Under the pieces are notes generated by a model. The model made no database searches and was not told the DNA's origin. It saw only the letters and a program-made list of their open reading frames with translations. A DNA stretch of 64,000 nucleotides from Castellaniella sp. GTDB lineage: Bacteria > Pseudomonadota > Gammaproteobacteria > Burkholderiales > Burkholderiaceae_B. Position numbers and translations under genes: made by a program. Every line of letters begins with the position of its first letter. Position 1 is the stretch's first letter. The DNA lies in the NCBI RefSeq assembly GCF_034675845.1, contig NZ_JAUCCU010000001.1, forward strand, positions 186,001-250,000. Reading direction: 5' to 3'. This document shows positions 23,615-34,395 of the stretch, in pieces.

Positions 23615-24432
23615 GCCCGGACCCCTGGCTTAACACCAATTTTCTTGGTTTTATCAGTGGGCTTGGCAGGACGTTTGCTGGCCGCCAGATTGACACCCTC
23701 GATCCAGCCGTAGCCCTTGGCTTCGAGTTCCAGGGCCAGTTCGCGGCCACCGGAGCGCACGATCTTGCCATGTGCCAGCACGTGCACGTAATCCGGCACG
23801 ATATAGTCCAGCAGGCGCTGGTAGTGCGTAATGACAATCATGGAGCGATCCGGTGAACGCAGGCGGTTGACGCCATCGGACACGGTCTTCAGGGCATCGA
23901 TGTCCAGGCCGGAATCAGTCTCATCCAGGATGGCGAGCTTGGGTTCGAGCAGGGCCATCTGCAAGATTTCATTGCGCTTTTTCTCACCGCCGGAAAAGCC
24001 TTCGTTGACGGAGCGGTACAGGAATTCGTCGCGCATGCCGACCAGCTTCATCTCGGCCTTGGCCTTTTTGACGAAATCCATGGCATCGAGTTCGGGCAGG
24101 CCGCGATGGCGGCGCGCTGCATTGACCGCCGCCCGCATGAAGTAGGCATTGGACACCCCCGGGATTTCGATGGGGTATTGGAAAGCCAGGAACACCCCGG
24201 CCCGGGCGCGTTCTTCGACCGGCAGATCCAGCAGGTTCTGGCCCTCGAATTCAACCGTGCCTTCGGTGACCTTGTAGTCTTCACGGCCCGTCAATACCTG
24301 GGACAAGGTGCTTTTGCCCGCGCCGTTGGGGCCCATGATGGCATGAACTTCGCCAGGCTTGATGTCGAGGCTGAGGCCGCGCAGAATTTCGTTGTCCTCG
24401 ATCGAGGCGTGCAGATTGTTGATTTTCAGCAT
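23611..24432 (-). CDS. sufC: Fe-S assembly ATPase SufC
   Basis: The ABC-type ATPase has 273 residues with Walker A GPNGAGKST (34-42), signature FSGGEKKR, and Walker B LAILDETDSGLDIDAL. It powers conformational change of SufBC2D in the cytoplasm. The last 25 residues (SKRPAKPTDKTKKIGVKPG) are a basic extension beyond the usual 250-residue length. It starts 12 bp after sufB. Confidence 0.96.
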   Translation of the reverse strand: MLKINNLHASIEDNEILRGLSLDIKPGEVHAIMGPNGAGKSTLSQVLTGREDYKVTEGTVEFEGQNLLDLPVEERARAGVFLAFQYPIEIPGVSNAYFMRAAVNAARRHRGLPELDAMDFVKKAKAEMKLVGMRDEFLYRSVNEGFSGGEKKRNEILQMALLEPKLAILDETDSGLDIDALKTVSDGVNRLRSPDRSMIVITHYQRLLDYIVPDYVHVLAHGKIVRSGGRELALELEAKGYGWIEGVNLAASKRPAKPTDKTKKIGVKPGVRA

Positions 24433-24444
24433 GATATGGGCTCC

Positions 24445-25889
<1,445 letters not shown>

Positions 25890-25893
<4 letters not shown>

Positions 25894-26378
25894 TTGGACA
25901 GACTCCAGTTCGGGATATTTTTGATGGTCTGGCGGGCACCTGCCACAGATGCTGCTGAAACCGGTATAGGAATGGCCTCGTCGACCATATTGGCCAGCGA
26001 AACGGATTCAAGCGTATGGCGTACGATCAGGTTGATGCGCTGCCAGTGGGAGCGAATATGGCAGGCGCCCTCGACGCTGCAGACACCAGGAATTGCGGTG
26101 CATTCGGTCAGGCCAAACGGTTGGTCTTCCAGGGCATCGATGATTTCTGCCACATTGATCTGATCAGCGTCGCGCCCCAGGCGGTAGCCCCCACGGGCGC
26201 CGCGTATGCTGGTCACAAGCTGATGCTGCGCCAGGAGTTTCAGGACCTTGCTGACGACAGGCTGACCCAGGCCCAGCGCGACGGCGAGTTCTGCTGCACT
26301 GCAAATATGCGCCGGACGGCCTGCCATGTGCGTCAGCACCAGGATTCCATAATCGACGATTTTGCTGATCCGCAGCAT
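25890..26378 (-). CDS. sufR: Rrf2-family SUF regulator (SufR/IscR-like)
   Basis: The protein has 162 residues. Residues 1-70 form the Rrf2 winged helix (ISKIVDYGILVLTHMA, SAAELAVALGLGQPVVSKVL). Three Cys in ECTAIPGVCSVEGACHI (spacing 6 and 5) can bind an Fe-S cluster, as in IscR. It is the first gene of the suf operon and probably represses its own promoter when clusters are abundant. The symbol follows operon position. Confidence 0.9.
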
Positions 26379-26410
26379 CGGCTGTTCCAGGATAGAATTT
26401 CAATACTTAA

Positions 26411-26440
26411 ATAGTACTGCTTTGGTACGGTATAGGTCAA
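26411..26440 (-). promoter_or_regulatory. suf promoter with overlapping palindrome
   Basis: On the minus strand TTGACC (26440-26435) and TACTAT (26416-26411) are separated by 18 bp and lie just before sufR. The spacer and -10 hold an imperfect palindrome, ATACCGTAC and GTACTAT separated by 7 bp, a likely operator for the Rrf2 regulator. Confidence 0.5.
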
Positions 26441-26450
26441 ACCCTAATAC

Positions 26451-28232
26451 CTATTTATCCTCTCCGGATTGCTGCAACTGCCACATGTGTGCATAACGGT
26501 TGCCCAGCGCCAACAGGTCCGCATGTGTGCCCTGCTCTACCACCCGTCCGGCATCCAGCACCAAAATATGATCCGCCTGCACGATCGTGGACAGTCGATG
26601 GGCAATGATCAGGGTCGTACGCCCTTGGGCAATACGGTCCAGCTGCTCCTGGATTGCGCGCTCGGTCCGCGTATCCAGGGCGCTGGTGGCCTCGTCGAAA
26701 ACCATGATGGGCGGAGACTTCAGGAGTGCCCGAGCAATGGCGACCCTTTGTTTCTCGCCGCCAGACAGCTTCAGGCCGCGCTCTCCGACCGGGGTGTCAT
26801 AGCCTTGCGGCAAGGAGGTCACGAAATCATGGATATGCGCTGCGCGGGCGGCAGCCTGGATTTCTTCCTGTGTGGCAGCCGGGCGACCATAGGCAATATT
26901 GTAACCTATCGTGTCATTGAACAGCACCGTATCCTGGGGCACGATACCGATATGGGCCCGCAGGCTGTCCTGGGTATAGTCGCGAATGTCCCTGCCATTG
27001 ACCCGCACCGCCCCACCCGTGGGGTCGTAAAATCGGAACAACAGGCGCGATAAGGTGGACTTCCCCGCCCCGGATGCCCCCACGACAGCCAACGAGCCGC
27101 CTGCCGGCACGGTAAAGCTCACCCGATGCAGAATCTGCCGGTCGGCCTGATAGGAAAAATCGACGGCCTCGAAGCTTAAACTGGCCGTCTTGGCCTGCAA
27201 GGCCAAGGCATCCGGACGGTCAGCGATCTCTTGGTGGTTGGCCATCAGATCAAACATGCGTTCCATGTCGGCCAGGGCGTGCTTGATTTCGCGATAGACA
27301 AAGCCCAGGAAATTCAGCGGCGCATACAGCTGGGTCAGGTACGCCGACACCAGCACCACATCGCCCACGGTCATAACGCCTTGCGTCACGCCTCGAGCCG
27401 ACTGCCACAACAAGGCCGTCATGCCCACCGTGATGATCAGGCCCTGGCCCATGTTCAGCAGATTCAGCGAGACTTGGTTGCGCACGGCCGAATCCACCCA
27501 ACTGCGCATATCATGATCGTAGCGCTGGCTTTCGTAGGATTCGTTGCCGAAATACTTGACGGTTTCGTAATTCAACAAGGCATCGACCGCCTTGCCATTG
27601 GCCTGGCTGTCCAGGGTATTCATGGTGCGGCGATACACCATGCGCCTTTCCGTGACCAGCAAGGTGAACAAGACGTAGGCCACGATTGTGCCCAGGGTCA
27701 GGCCGGCAAACACCCAGTCATAGCGCCACAGCAATATGCCGGTCACCATGGCGATTTCCAGCAAGGTGGGCAAAACATTGAACACAGTGAAGTTCAATAA
27801 AAAGCCTATGCCCTTGGTGCCCCGCTCGATGTCGCGACTCAGGCCGCCGGTACGGCGCCCCATGTGGAATCGCAGCGATAGCGCCAGCAAGTGCTGGAAC
27901 AGCTGGCTGGCGACCTGCTGGATAGCCCCCTGCGTCACTCGGGCAAACAAGGCGTCGCGCAACTCGCCAAATATCCCGGTGGTCAGACGCGCCAGGCCAT
28001 ACCCCACCAAAGCCGCCACGGGAACCGCCAACACGGCAACCGGCACACCCAGCCCATCGACCAGGTCCTTCAGATAGACAGGCGTGAGCACATTGGCAAT
28101 CTTGGCGATCACCAGGCAAGCGAATGCCAACAACACCCTGCCCCGGTAGGCCCAGATATAGGGCCACAAGTTTTTCAGGGTCTGCCAGTCGTCACGACGA
28201 GCAGGGGCTGGACCAGTATGAGTAAGACGCAT
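26451..28232 (-). CDS. Atm1/HMT1-type ABC exporter
   Basis: The half-transporter has 593 residues: six transmembrane helices in about 25-310 and a nucleotide-binding domain with Walker A VGASGAGKSTL, signature LSGGEKQR and Walker B IMVFDEATSALD. The phrase FNDTIGYNIAYGRP is characteristic of the ABCB7/Atm1 group, which exports glutathione-linked persulfides or metal conjugates. It lies directly upstream of and co-directional with the suf operon, which fits a role in Fe-S or thiol homeostasis. Confidence 0.88.
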   Translation of the reverse strand: MRLTHTGPAPARRDDWQTLKNLWPYIWAYRGRVLLAFACLVIAKIANVLTPVYLKDLVDGLGVPVAVLAVPVAALVGYGLARLTTGIFGELRDALFARVTQGAIQQVASQLFQHLLALSLRFHMGRRTGGLSRDIERGTKGIGFLLNFTVFNVLPTLLEIAMVTGILLWRYDWVFAGLTLGTIVAYVLFTLLVTERRMVYRRTMNTLDSQANGKAVDALLNYETVKYFGNESYESQRYDHDMRSWVDSAVRNQVSLNLLNMGQGLIITVGMTALLWQSARGVTQGVMTVGDVVLVSAYLTQLYAPLNFLGFVYREIKHALADMERMFDLMANHQEIADRPDALALQAKTASLSFEAVDFSYQADRQILHRVSFTVPAGGSLAVVGASGAGKSTLSRLLFRFYDPTGGAVRVNGRDIRDYTQDSLRAHIGIVPQDTVLFNDTIGYNIAYGRPAATQEEIQAAARAAHIHDFVTSLPQGYDTPVGERGLKLSGGEKQRVAIARALLKSPPIMVFDEATSALDTRTERAIQEQLDRIAQGRTTLIIAHRLSTIVQADHILVLDAGRVVEQGTHADLLALGNRYAHMWQLQQSGEDK

Positions 28233-28347
28233 GGAAAGGTTCTGATAAATGAGGTGACAAGCTGCCGATCAGCAGATCGGGATAACCCTGCCGCTGCGCA
28301 TACAATAGAGCCCATTGAAAAGAGCCCGGCCTGGCCGGAGAGATTGT

Positions 28348-28863
28348 ATGACTGTTTCGGTTTTTGACTACGAGGCGGAGCTGCTGGCCTGCGCCGCAGG
28401 CGATCAAGCCGCCTTTCATGCCTTATACCACCACGAGGCCCCCATCATGCGGGCCCTGGTGCTGGCAATGCTGGGCACCCCGGATCAAGCGGATGCCGTA
28501 CTGCACGAAGCCTTTACCCTGATCTGGCGCAACGCCTCGGGCTACAGCCCCACGATTGGCACGGCGCGCGCCTGGATTTACAGCATTCTGCGCTACCGGG
28601 CATTGGCCCACCTGCGCCGCCTGCGCCAGGACGGCGTCACCGATGCGGAGCTTCTGCCACTCCCCACCCTGGCCCTGCAGCCAGGGCTGGTCGAAGGCGC
28701 GCTGACCAGCCTGCCTGGGCCGCAGCTTGATGCCCTGCTGCAGGCTTACCTGCACGGCGGCGACCCGGCCCGCATTGCCGCCAGACTGGGCCGATCCGAA
28801 CCCGACATACAGGCTTCCATCGAGACTGTGCTGACGCATATCGACAAGGCGGTACACGCATGA
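28348..28863 (+). CDS. ECF-type RNA polymerase sigma factor
   Basis: The protein has 171 residues with sigma region 2 (about 18-85, ALVLAMLGTPDQADAVLHEA, FTLIWRNASGY, ARAWIYSILRYRALAHLRR) and a divergent region 4 (about 120-165). It resembles the SigK/RpoE-like ECF group. The ATG at 28348 is preferred over 28315 because GGAGAGA precedes it. It overlaps the following anti-sigma-like gene by ATGA. Confidence 0.82.
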   Translation: MTVSVFDYEAELLACAAGDQAAFHALYHHEAPIMRALVLAMLGTPDQADAVLHEAFTLIWRNASGYSPTIGTARAWIYSILRYRALAHLRRLRQDGVTDAELLPLPTLALQPGLVEGALTSLPGPQLDALLQAYLHGGDPARIAARLGRSEPDIQASIETVLTHIDKAVHA

Positions 28864-29345
28864 AATCCCACCGCGCATATTCTGACCACGAAATCGCCTG
28901 CTACGTGCTGGGGCTGGACATGCATCACCAGACCCAGGATATCCAGGCACGCCTGGCGCACGATGATGCCGCTGCCGCCCGAGCCCTGAAATGGGAGGCT
29001 TATTTTCTAGGAATTGTGGATGGTCTGACACCCAGCGCGCCCCCTCCGGAACTGCTGATGCAGATCCAGGCCACACTGGGCATGGAACACATTCCGATCA
29101 GGGCTGAAGAACGCCCCCATACGGACCCAGCAAACCAGGTCGATCAGACGACGGCCCATGATACCCGCCAGGCCCGGCACTCGACACCCCGCCATGGCTG
29201 GGCCAAGCATCGACGTTTGGCGATGACCGCCGGGCTATGTGTCGCAGCGGGGCTGCTGGTGTTTTTGACCTGGGCCAATCTGCGCTCCACCACCAGCACC
29301 GTCGTCCAGCAGGATATCCAGCTGCCTAGCCAGCCACAGTCCTGA
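28860..29345 (+). CDS. Putative membrane anti-sigma factor
   Basis: The protein has 161 residues. The N-terminal 65 residues (SDHEIACYVLGL, then DIQARLAHDDAAAARALKWE) have the helical layout of RskA/ChrR-like anti-sigma domains. One transmembrane helix lies at about 118-137, with a short periplasmic tail. It overlaps the sigma gene by 4 bp, which supports an anti-sigma pair. The periplasmic part is too short for a sensor domain. Confidence 0.7.
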   Translation: MKSHRAYSDHEIACYVLGLDMHHQTQDIQARLAHDDAAAARALKWEAYFLGIVDGLTPSAPPPELLMQIQATLGMEHIPIRAEERPHTDPANQVDQTTAHDTRQARHSTPRHGWAKHRRLAMTAGLCVAAGLLVFLTWANLRSTTSTVVQQDIQLPSQPQS

Positions 29346-29348
29346 TCA

Positions 29349-29774
29349 TCAAAGCCTCAGCAGGCCTTCGGCCTGATTGCCGGATCGGGTGGTTTTCTCG
29401 AGTGCCTGACGCAACCGGTCCCGAACCGTTTGCAAATCATGCCGCAGAGACTGCAGCTCGGTGCTGCTGAGGCGCACTGCGGCGTCCTGGTCGTGCGGCA
29501 TATCGGCGCCATCCCCCAGGCGATTGCGCGCACCGGCAATGGTGAAGCCCTGTTCGTACAGCAAATCACGGATACGGCGCACCAGCAGGACTTCGTGGTG
29601 CTGATAATAACGGCGATTCCCCCGCCGCTTGACGGGTTTCAATTGGGCGAACTCTTGTTCCCAGTAGCGCAGGATGTGGGGTTTTACCCCGCAAAGATCG
29701 CTGACCTCACCGATGGTGAAATAGCGTTTGGCCGGAATTGGCGGCAAAACCACGGCCGGCGTGACGATCGTCAT
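29349..29774 (-). CDS. MerR-family regulator downstream of ihfA
   Basis: The protein has 141 residues with a MerR winged helix (KRYFTIGEVSDLCGVKPHIL, RYWEQEF, RRGNRRYYQHHEVLLVRRI) and a short C-terminal coiled coil. It lacks a metal- or drug-binding domain. This gene is regularly found directly after pheT-ihfA in beta- and gammaproteobacteria. It overlaps ihfA by 4 bp. Target unknown. Confidence 0.88.
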   Translation of the reverse strand: MTIVTPAVVLPPIPAKRYFTIGEVSDLCGVKPHILRYWEQEFAQLKPVKRRGNRRYYQHHEVLLVRRIRDLLYEQGFTIAGARNRLGDGADMPHDQDAAVRLSSTELQSLRHDLQTVRDRLRQALEKTTRSGNQAEGLLRL

Positions 29775-30079
29775 ACTGCACCCCCGTTGAGATCAATGCT
29801 GCCCTTGAGCTTCTGGCTGGCATGAAATGTGACCACCCGGCGGGCGGAAATCGGGATGACTTCGCCGGTTTTTGGATTGCGCCCAGGACGCGGGGGTTTA
29901 TCGCGTACCTGGAAACTGCCAAAGCCAGAGAGCTTGACCTCGTTGCCCTGGACCAGGGCATCTCGCAGCTCTGAAAAGAATGTGTCCACGACGTCTTTTG
30001 CCTCGCGCTTGTTCAGGCCCACCCGCTCGAAGAGCATATCGGCCAGGTGTGCTTTGGTCAGGGTCCGATCCGTCATCAC
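29771..30079 (-). CDS. ihfA: Integration host factor alpha subunit
   Basis: The DNA-bending protein has 102 residues. The HU/IHF fold shows LTKAHLADMLFERVGLNKRE, KLSGFGSFQVRDKPPRPGRN (with the intercalating Pro in GRNPKTGE) and VVTFHASQKLK. It pairs with IhfB. It lies 11 bp after pheT, the conserved order in proteobacteria. The ATG may be either of two consecutive codons. Confidence 0.96.
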   Translation of the reverse strand: MMTDRTLTKAHLADMLFERVGLNKREAKDVVDTFFSELRDALVQGNEVKLSGFGSFQVRDKPPRPGRNPKTGEVIPISARRVVTFHASQKLKGSIDLNGGAV

Positions 30080-30090
30080 CTGCTAATCTC

Positions 30091-32496
30091 CTATGTACGC
30101 AACCGGGCCTGATGGCCCTGGACCAACGCCTCGATGAGGCGTTGCACGCAGTATTCGATCTGGCGTTCGTCCAACGTGGCATCCTGCCCCTGAAACCAGA
30201 AACGCAGTGCCAAACTACGCTGACCGGCGGTTGCCGTATCGCGCCAAATGTCGAACAGTTTAATGTCTTTGACGACCAACAGTGCATCGTCTTCCCGGAT
30301 TTGATTCCAAAGTGTATCAAGCAGCGCCTGCCACGAGACATCGGCATCCACCCAGACGGCCAGATCGCGCACTGCCACGGGCTGACGCGAGAGCTCGGCC
30401 GGCTTAGGAAAAACCCGGGCGGCGATTGCCTCGGCGTCGATCTCGAACACAACGGGCGCGTGGGCAAGATCCAGCGCCTGAGCCCAGCGAGGATGAATTT
30501 CCCCCAGCCAACCGATGGCCTGATTATCCAGCAGCACCCGCGCACTGCGCCCCGGATGCAGGGCTGGGTGGCTGGCACTCTGAAAAACCAGGGCGGACGC
30601 CCGAGCACCCAGCAGCGTTTCCAAATCACGTTTCAAATCGAAAAAATCGACCTGGCGAACGGACTCACCCCATTGCTCCGGAACTGCCGGGCCCCAGGCA
30701 GCGCAGGCCAGATGGGTGGGCTGAGCCACCCCGGCCACAGCCAGATCGCCATCGGCCACGCGGCTGTCTCGTGCAAACACGCGGCCCAGCTCGAACACCC
30801 GCACCCGGCTCTGGCGGTGCTTGGCATTATGCGCAATATTGGCCAGCAGCCCGCCAATCAAGCTGGAGCGCATGACAGCCAACTGGCTGGCGATGGGATT
30901 CAGCAGGCGGATGGGATCAGGGTTAGCACAATAATTGGTCTCCCAGGCTTCCTCGACAAACGAGAAATTGATGACCTCCTGGAAGTCCAGGGCTGCGATG
31001 GCCGCACGCATGGCATGCGGGCCATACAGGGTTTCTGGCAAAACCCGCATCTGTGCAGGCGCCACCGGCGGCAAATCGGGGATCAGGTCAAAGCCGTGAA
31101 TGCGGGCGACTTCCTCGATCAGGTCTTCTTCGATGACGAGATCGAAACGCGCAGGCGGCGGCGTGACGATAAAGTCATCGCCCTGCTGCTGAAACTGAAA
31201 GCCCAAGCGGGTAAAAACATCGACAACCTCGGAGGCCGGCAGCGTAATCCCCAACACCCGGGCGCAACGCGACAAGCGCATACGCACGGGTTCGCGCACG
31301 GGCAAGTTGATGATCTGGTCATCCAGAGGGCCTGCCTGACCACCGCAGATATCCAGGATAAGCTGCGTCATGATCTGCAAGTGATCGGGGATGGTGGAGA
31401 AATCCACCCCGCGCTCGAAACGATGCGCAGCCTCGGAGCTGAGTTTGAAGCGCCGCGTCAGGCCCATGATGGCTTCGGGCCACCAGAAGGCGGCCTCCAG
31501 GAAGACGTCGGTCGTATCCAGCGTGACGGCCGAAGCCTGACCACCCATGACACCGGCCAGGCTTTCCAGGGCCTGTTCCGTGCCGATGACGCCGACATCC
31601 GGGGTCAATTCGATGGTCTGGTCGTTCAGCAATGCCAGGGATTCGCCCGCCTGCGCCCAACGCACGGTGAGGCCGCCCGTGATGCGCTGCAGGTCGAATA
31701 CGTGGGTAGGCCGTCCCAATTCAAGCATGATGTAATTGGAGATATCCACCAAGGCCGATACCGAGCGCTGGCCTGCGCGCTCCAGGCGGGATTTCATCCA
31801 GGCCGGCGTGGCGGCGCGGGCATTGACGCCACGTACGATGCGGCCAGCAAAGCGACCACACAGATCAGGTGCCTGCACGGTCACGGGCAAGCGGTCCTGA
31901 ATCGTGACCGGCACCTGGGGCACAGCCACTTCGCGCAAAGCACAGCCCGTCAAGGCCGCAACTTCGCGAGCCACCCCCAGGATCGACAGGCAATCCGCAC
32001 GATTCGGGGTGAGCTTCAGGGTGTAGATCGTGTCATCCAGGTCCAGGGCCTGACGCAAATCCATGCCTGGAGTCAAATCGGCAGCCAGCGCCAGCAAGCC
32101 TGCGTGATCCTGTGACAGACCGAGTTCGCGGGCCGAACACAGCATGCCGAAAGACTCGACCCCCCGCATCTTGACTGGGCCAATCTTCATGCCACCAGGC
32201 AATTCGGCCCCGACGCGCGCCAGGGGCACCATCAGGCCGGCGGCGGCATTGGGTGCGCCGCAGACGATTTGCAGCAGTGCTGCCGAGCCGTCATTGACTT
32301 GGCAAATACGCAGCTTATCCGCGTCCGGGTGTGGCGCAATGGTTTCGATCCGGGCTACCACCACCCCTGAAAAGGGCGGCGCATAAGGGTCTGCGTCTTC
32401 GACCTCGAGGCCGGCCATGGTCAGCCGATGGGACAAGGCCTGGCCGTCGATATCAGGGTTGGCCCAGTCCCTCAGCCATGATTCTGGAAATTGCAT
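30091..32496 (-). CDS. pheT: Phenylalanyl-tRNA synthetase beta subunit
   Basis: The protein has 801 residues, normal for PheT. The N-terminal OB-like tRNA-binding domain (EVEDADPYAPPFSGVVVARI) is followed by B3/B4 editing, B5 (MRLSRCARVLGITLPASEVV), and the C-terminal ferredoxin-like anticodon-binding domain (PVAVRDLAVWVDADVSWQAL). It forms the alpha2-beta2 enzyme with PheS. The gap to pheS holds an 11-bp-stem hairpin. Confidence 0.97.
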   Translation of the reverse strand: MQFPESWLRDWANPDIDGQALSHRLTMAGLEVEDADPYAPPFSGVVVARIETIAPHPDADKLRICQVNDGSAALLQIVCGAPNAAAGLMVPLARVGAELPGGMKIGPVKMRGVESFGMLCSARELGLSQDHAGLLALAADLTPGMDLRQALDLDDTIYTLKLTPNRADCLSILGVAREVAALTGCALREVAVPQVPVTIQDRLPVTVQAPDLCGRFAGRIVRGVNARAATPAWMKSRLERAGQRSVSALVDISNYIMLELGRPTHVFDLQRITGGLTVRWAQAGESLALLNDQTIELTPDVGVIGTEQALESLAGVMGGQASAVTLDTTDVFLEAAFWWPEAIMGLTRRFKLSSEAAHRFERGVDFSTIPDHLQIMTQLILDICGGQAGPLDDQIINLPVREPVRMRLSRCARVLGITLPASEVVDVFTRLGFQFQQQGDDFIVTPPPARFDLVIEEDLIEEVARIHGFDLIPDLPPVAPAQMRVLPETLYGPHAMRAAIAALDFQEVINFSFVEEAWETNYCANPDPIRLLNPIASQLAVMRSSLIGGLLANIAHNAKHRQSRVRVFELGRVFARDSRVADGDLAVAGVAQPTHLACAAWGPAVPEQWGESVRQVDFFDLKRDLETLLGARASALVFQSASHPALHPGRSARVLLDNQAIGWLGEIHPRWAQALDLAHAPVVFEIDAEAIAARVFPKPAELSRQPVAVRDLAVWVDADVSWQALLDTLWNQIREDDALLVVKDIKLFDIWRDTATAGQRSLALRFWFQGQDATLDERQIEYCVQRLIEALVQGHQARLRT

Positions 32497-32525
32497 GATT
32501 CAGATTCCGTATTGCCGCATGCCAG

Positions 32526-32551
32526 CATGTGGTTTCCTGAGAAACCACATG
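32526..32551 (-). other. Hairpin between pheS and pheT
   Basis: CATGTGGTTTC and its exact complement surround CTGA and abut the pheS stop codon. No T-run follows on the minus strand, so it is more likely an mRNA-stability or partial attenuation structure than a terminator. Confidence 0.55.
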
Positions 32552-33574
32552 TTAGACGTTGAATTGGCGCAAAAAGCGCAGATCGCCCTCGAAGAACTGA
32601 CGCAAGTCATTGACCCCATAGCGCAGCATGGTGAGGCGTTCCAGCCCGGAGCCAAAGGCAAAACCGATATAACGCTCTGGGTCCAGGCCGAAATTACGCA
32701 CCACTTGGGGATGCACCTGGCCCGAGCCGGAAATCTCCAGCCAACGCCCTTGGTTGGGTCCGGAGGTGAACATCATGTCGATTTCAGCCGATGGTTCGGT
32801 GAACGGGAAAAATGAAGGCCGGAACCGCAGCGTCAGATCGTCGGTCTCGAAGAAGGCCCGCAGGAAATTGGTGTACACGCCCTTCAGATCGGCAAAGGAA
32901 ATATCCTCGGCGATCCACAGGCCTTCGACCTGGTGGAACATGGGCGAGTGCGTGGCATCGCTGTCCACCCGATAGGTGCGCCCCGGGGCGATGACCTTGA
33001 TCGGGGGGGTATGCATGCGGGCATAGCGCACCTGCATGGGGCTGGTATGCGTGCGCAGCACCAGCGGCAGGCCGTCCGCGTCCTGCATGTCCACATAGAA
33101 GGTGTCCTGCATCGAACGCGCCGGGTGATTTTCCGGATTATTCAGGGCTGTGAAATTAGTCCAGTCGTTCTCGATCTCGGGGCCATCCGCCACGTCAAAA
33201 CCGATGGAACGGAAAATCTGCTCGACACGCTGCCAAGTACGGATCACGGGGTGTATCCCCCCTGTACCACGACCACGGCCAGGCAAGGTCACATCAATGG
33301 TCTCGGCAGCCAGGCGCTGGTCCAGCGCGGCCTGGGCCAGTTCGGCCCTGCGCTGATTCAACAGGGCTTCGATCTGCTGCTTGGTCTGATTGATCTGGGC
33401 ACCGCGGGACTTTTTTTCATCGCCCTGCAGACCGGCCAGCCCTTTGAGCAAGGCAGTCAGGGAGCCCTGTTTGCCCAGAAAGGCAGCTTTTTCGTTTTCT
33501 AGTGAGGCTGCATCCTGTGCCTGAGCAAAACGGCCCTGTGCCTGCCGGATGAGTTCGTCGAGCGTCGTGTCCAT
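32552..33574 (-). CDS. pheS: Phenylalanyl-tRNA synthetase alpha subunit
   Basis: The class II catalytic subunit has 340 residues. The N-terminal coiled coil (about 1-85) precedes the core with motif 2 region HTSPMQVRYARMHTPPIKVI, FHQVEGLWI, and motif 3 GFAFGSGLERLTMLRYGVND. ATG 33574 is chosen because GGAAGAAATT precedes it; the frame extends to a TTG at 33586. It is preceded by a hairpin that may attenuate pheST. Confidence 0.97.
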   Translation of the reverse strand: MDTTLDELIRQAQGRFAQAQDAASLENEKAAFLGKQGSLTALLKGLAGLQGDEKKSRGAQINQTKQQIEALLNQRRAELAQAALDQRLAAETIDVTLPGRGRGTGGIHPVIRTWQRVEQIFRSIGFDVADGPEIENDWTNFTALNNPENHPARSMQDTFYVDMQDADGLPLVLRTHTSPMQVRYARMHTPPIKVIAPGRTYRVDSDATHSPMFHQVEGLWIAEDISFADLKGVYTNFLRAFFETDDLTLRFRPSFFPFTEPSAEIDMMFTSGPNQGRWLEISGSGQVHPQVVRNFGLDPERYIGFAFGSGLERLTMLRYGVNDLRQFFEGDLRFLRQFNV

Positions 33575-33591
33575 AATTTCTTCCAAAACGC

Positions 33592-33617
33592 AAACGGAGC
33601 CCAGGTGAGCTCCGTTT
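33592..33617 (-). terminator. Hairpin between rplT and pheS, possible attenuator
   Basis: AAACGGAGC and GCTCCGTTT form a 9-bp stem around an 8-nt loop. On the minus strand GCGTTTTGG follows. It lies 17 bp before pheS, the place of the attenuator in E. coli pheST; no Phe-rich leader peptide was identified. Confidence 0.5.
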
Positions 33618-33652
33618 ACGATGAGACAGAATCAAAAACGAAACTGTATCAA

Positions 33653-34009
33653 TTAGGCCAGTGCGGATTTCGCCTGAGCCACAATAGCGGCAAAGCCAGC
33701 TTTGTCCTTGACTGCCATATCGGCCAGGACCTTACGGTCGAGTTCGATCGAGGCCTTTTTCAGACCAGCGATGAACACGCTGTAGGTAACGCCGAGTTCG
33801 CGGCAACCCGCATTGATACGGGTGATCCACAGCGCACGGAACGTGCGCTTTTTATTGCGGCGGTCGCGGTAGGCATACTGACCTGCCCGCATGACGGCTT
33901 GTTTCGCAATCCGGAATACATTACCACGACGGCCACGGTAACCCTTGGCGGCTTTGAGGACTTTTTTATGGCGTGCACGTGCAGTGACGCCGCGTTTGAC
34001 GCGAGGCAT
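33653..34009 (-). CDS. rplT: 50S ribosomal protein L20
   Basis: The 118-residue basic protein has the family landmarks MPRVKRGVTARARHKKVLKA, RAGQYAYRDRRNKKR and WITRINAGCRELGVTYS. It binds 23S rRNA early in 50S assembly and can repress its own operon. It follows rpmI by 13 bp. Confidence 0.97.
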   Translation of the reverse strand: MPRVKRGVTARARHKKVLKAAKGYRGRRGNVFRIAKQAVMRAGQYAYRDRRNKKRTFRALWITRINAGCRELGVTYSVFIAGLKKASIELDRKVLADMAVKDKAGFAAIVAQAKSALA

Positions 34010-34022
34010 TAGACTTCTCCGA

Positions 34023-34220
34023 TCAGGCGAAAGGCAACATCGCCCTTACGGAGGCGACATCGGAATCATGGACAGCGGTAGAACCGCGCAATTGGCGCTT
34101 GTTCTTGGTGGTTTTCTTGGTCAGGATGTGACGTTTGAAAGCCTGGCCGCGCTTGATGGAACCACTGCCGCGCACCTTAAAGCGCTTGGAGGCGCCTTTT
34201 TTGCTCTTCATCTTGGGCAT
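34023..34220 (-). CDS. rpmI: 50S ribosomal protein L35
   Basis: The 65-residue protein starts MPKMKSKKGASKRFKV, typical of L35. The reading frame is open to 34295, but ATG 34220 is the family start. It is the first gene of rpmI-rplT-pheS-pheT-ihfA-merR. In most relatives infC and thrS lie just upstream; here they lie 10 kb away at 44.9-47.4 kb. Confidence 0.96.
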   Translation of the reverse strand: MPKMKSKKGASKRFKVRGSGSIKRGQAFKRHILTKKTTKNKRQLRGSTAVHDSDVASVRAMLPFA

Positions 34221-34395
34221 GACGATTACTCTTGTTGACTTGGCGAACCCAGGTGGCCCGAAAGACCGGACGCTTGGATGACCTGTAATCCGCAATCACA
34301 TAACGACCCATCATGCGCAACATGCATGAATGGACCATTGCTTCTCGGCCCGCTACGAATAGCGAACTGAGAAAAGCCCTTGATTATAAGGTGAT

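Noticed and set aside
29980..32115. Plus-strand frame of 711 residues
   Set aside because: It is a shadow of pheT; PheT domains read through on the minus strand.
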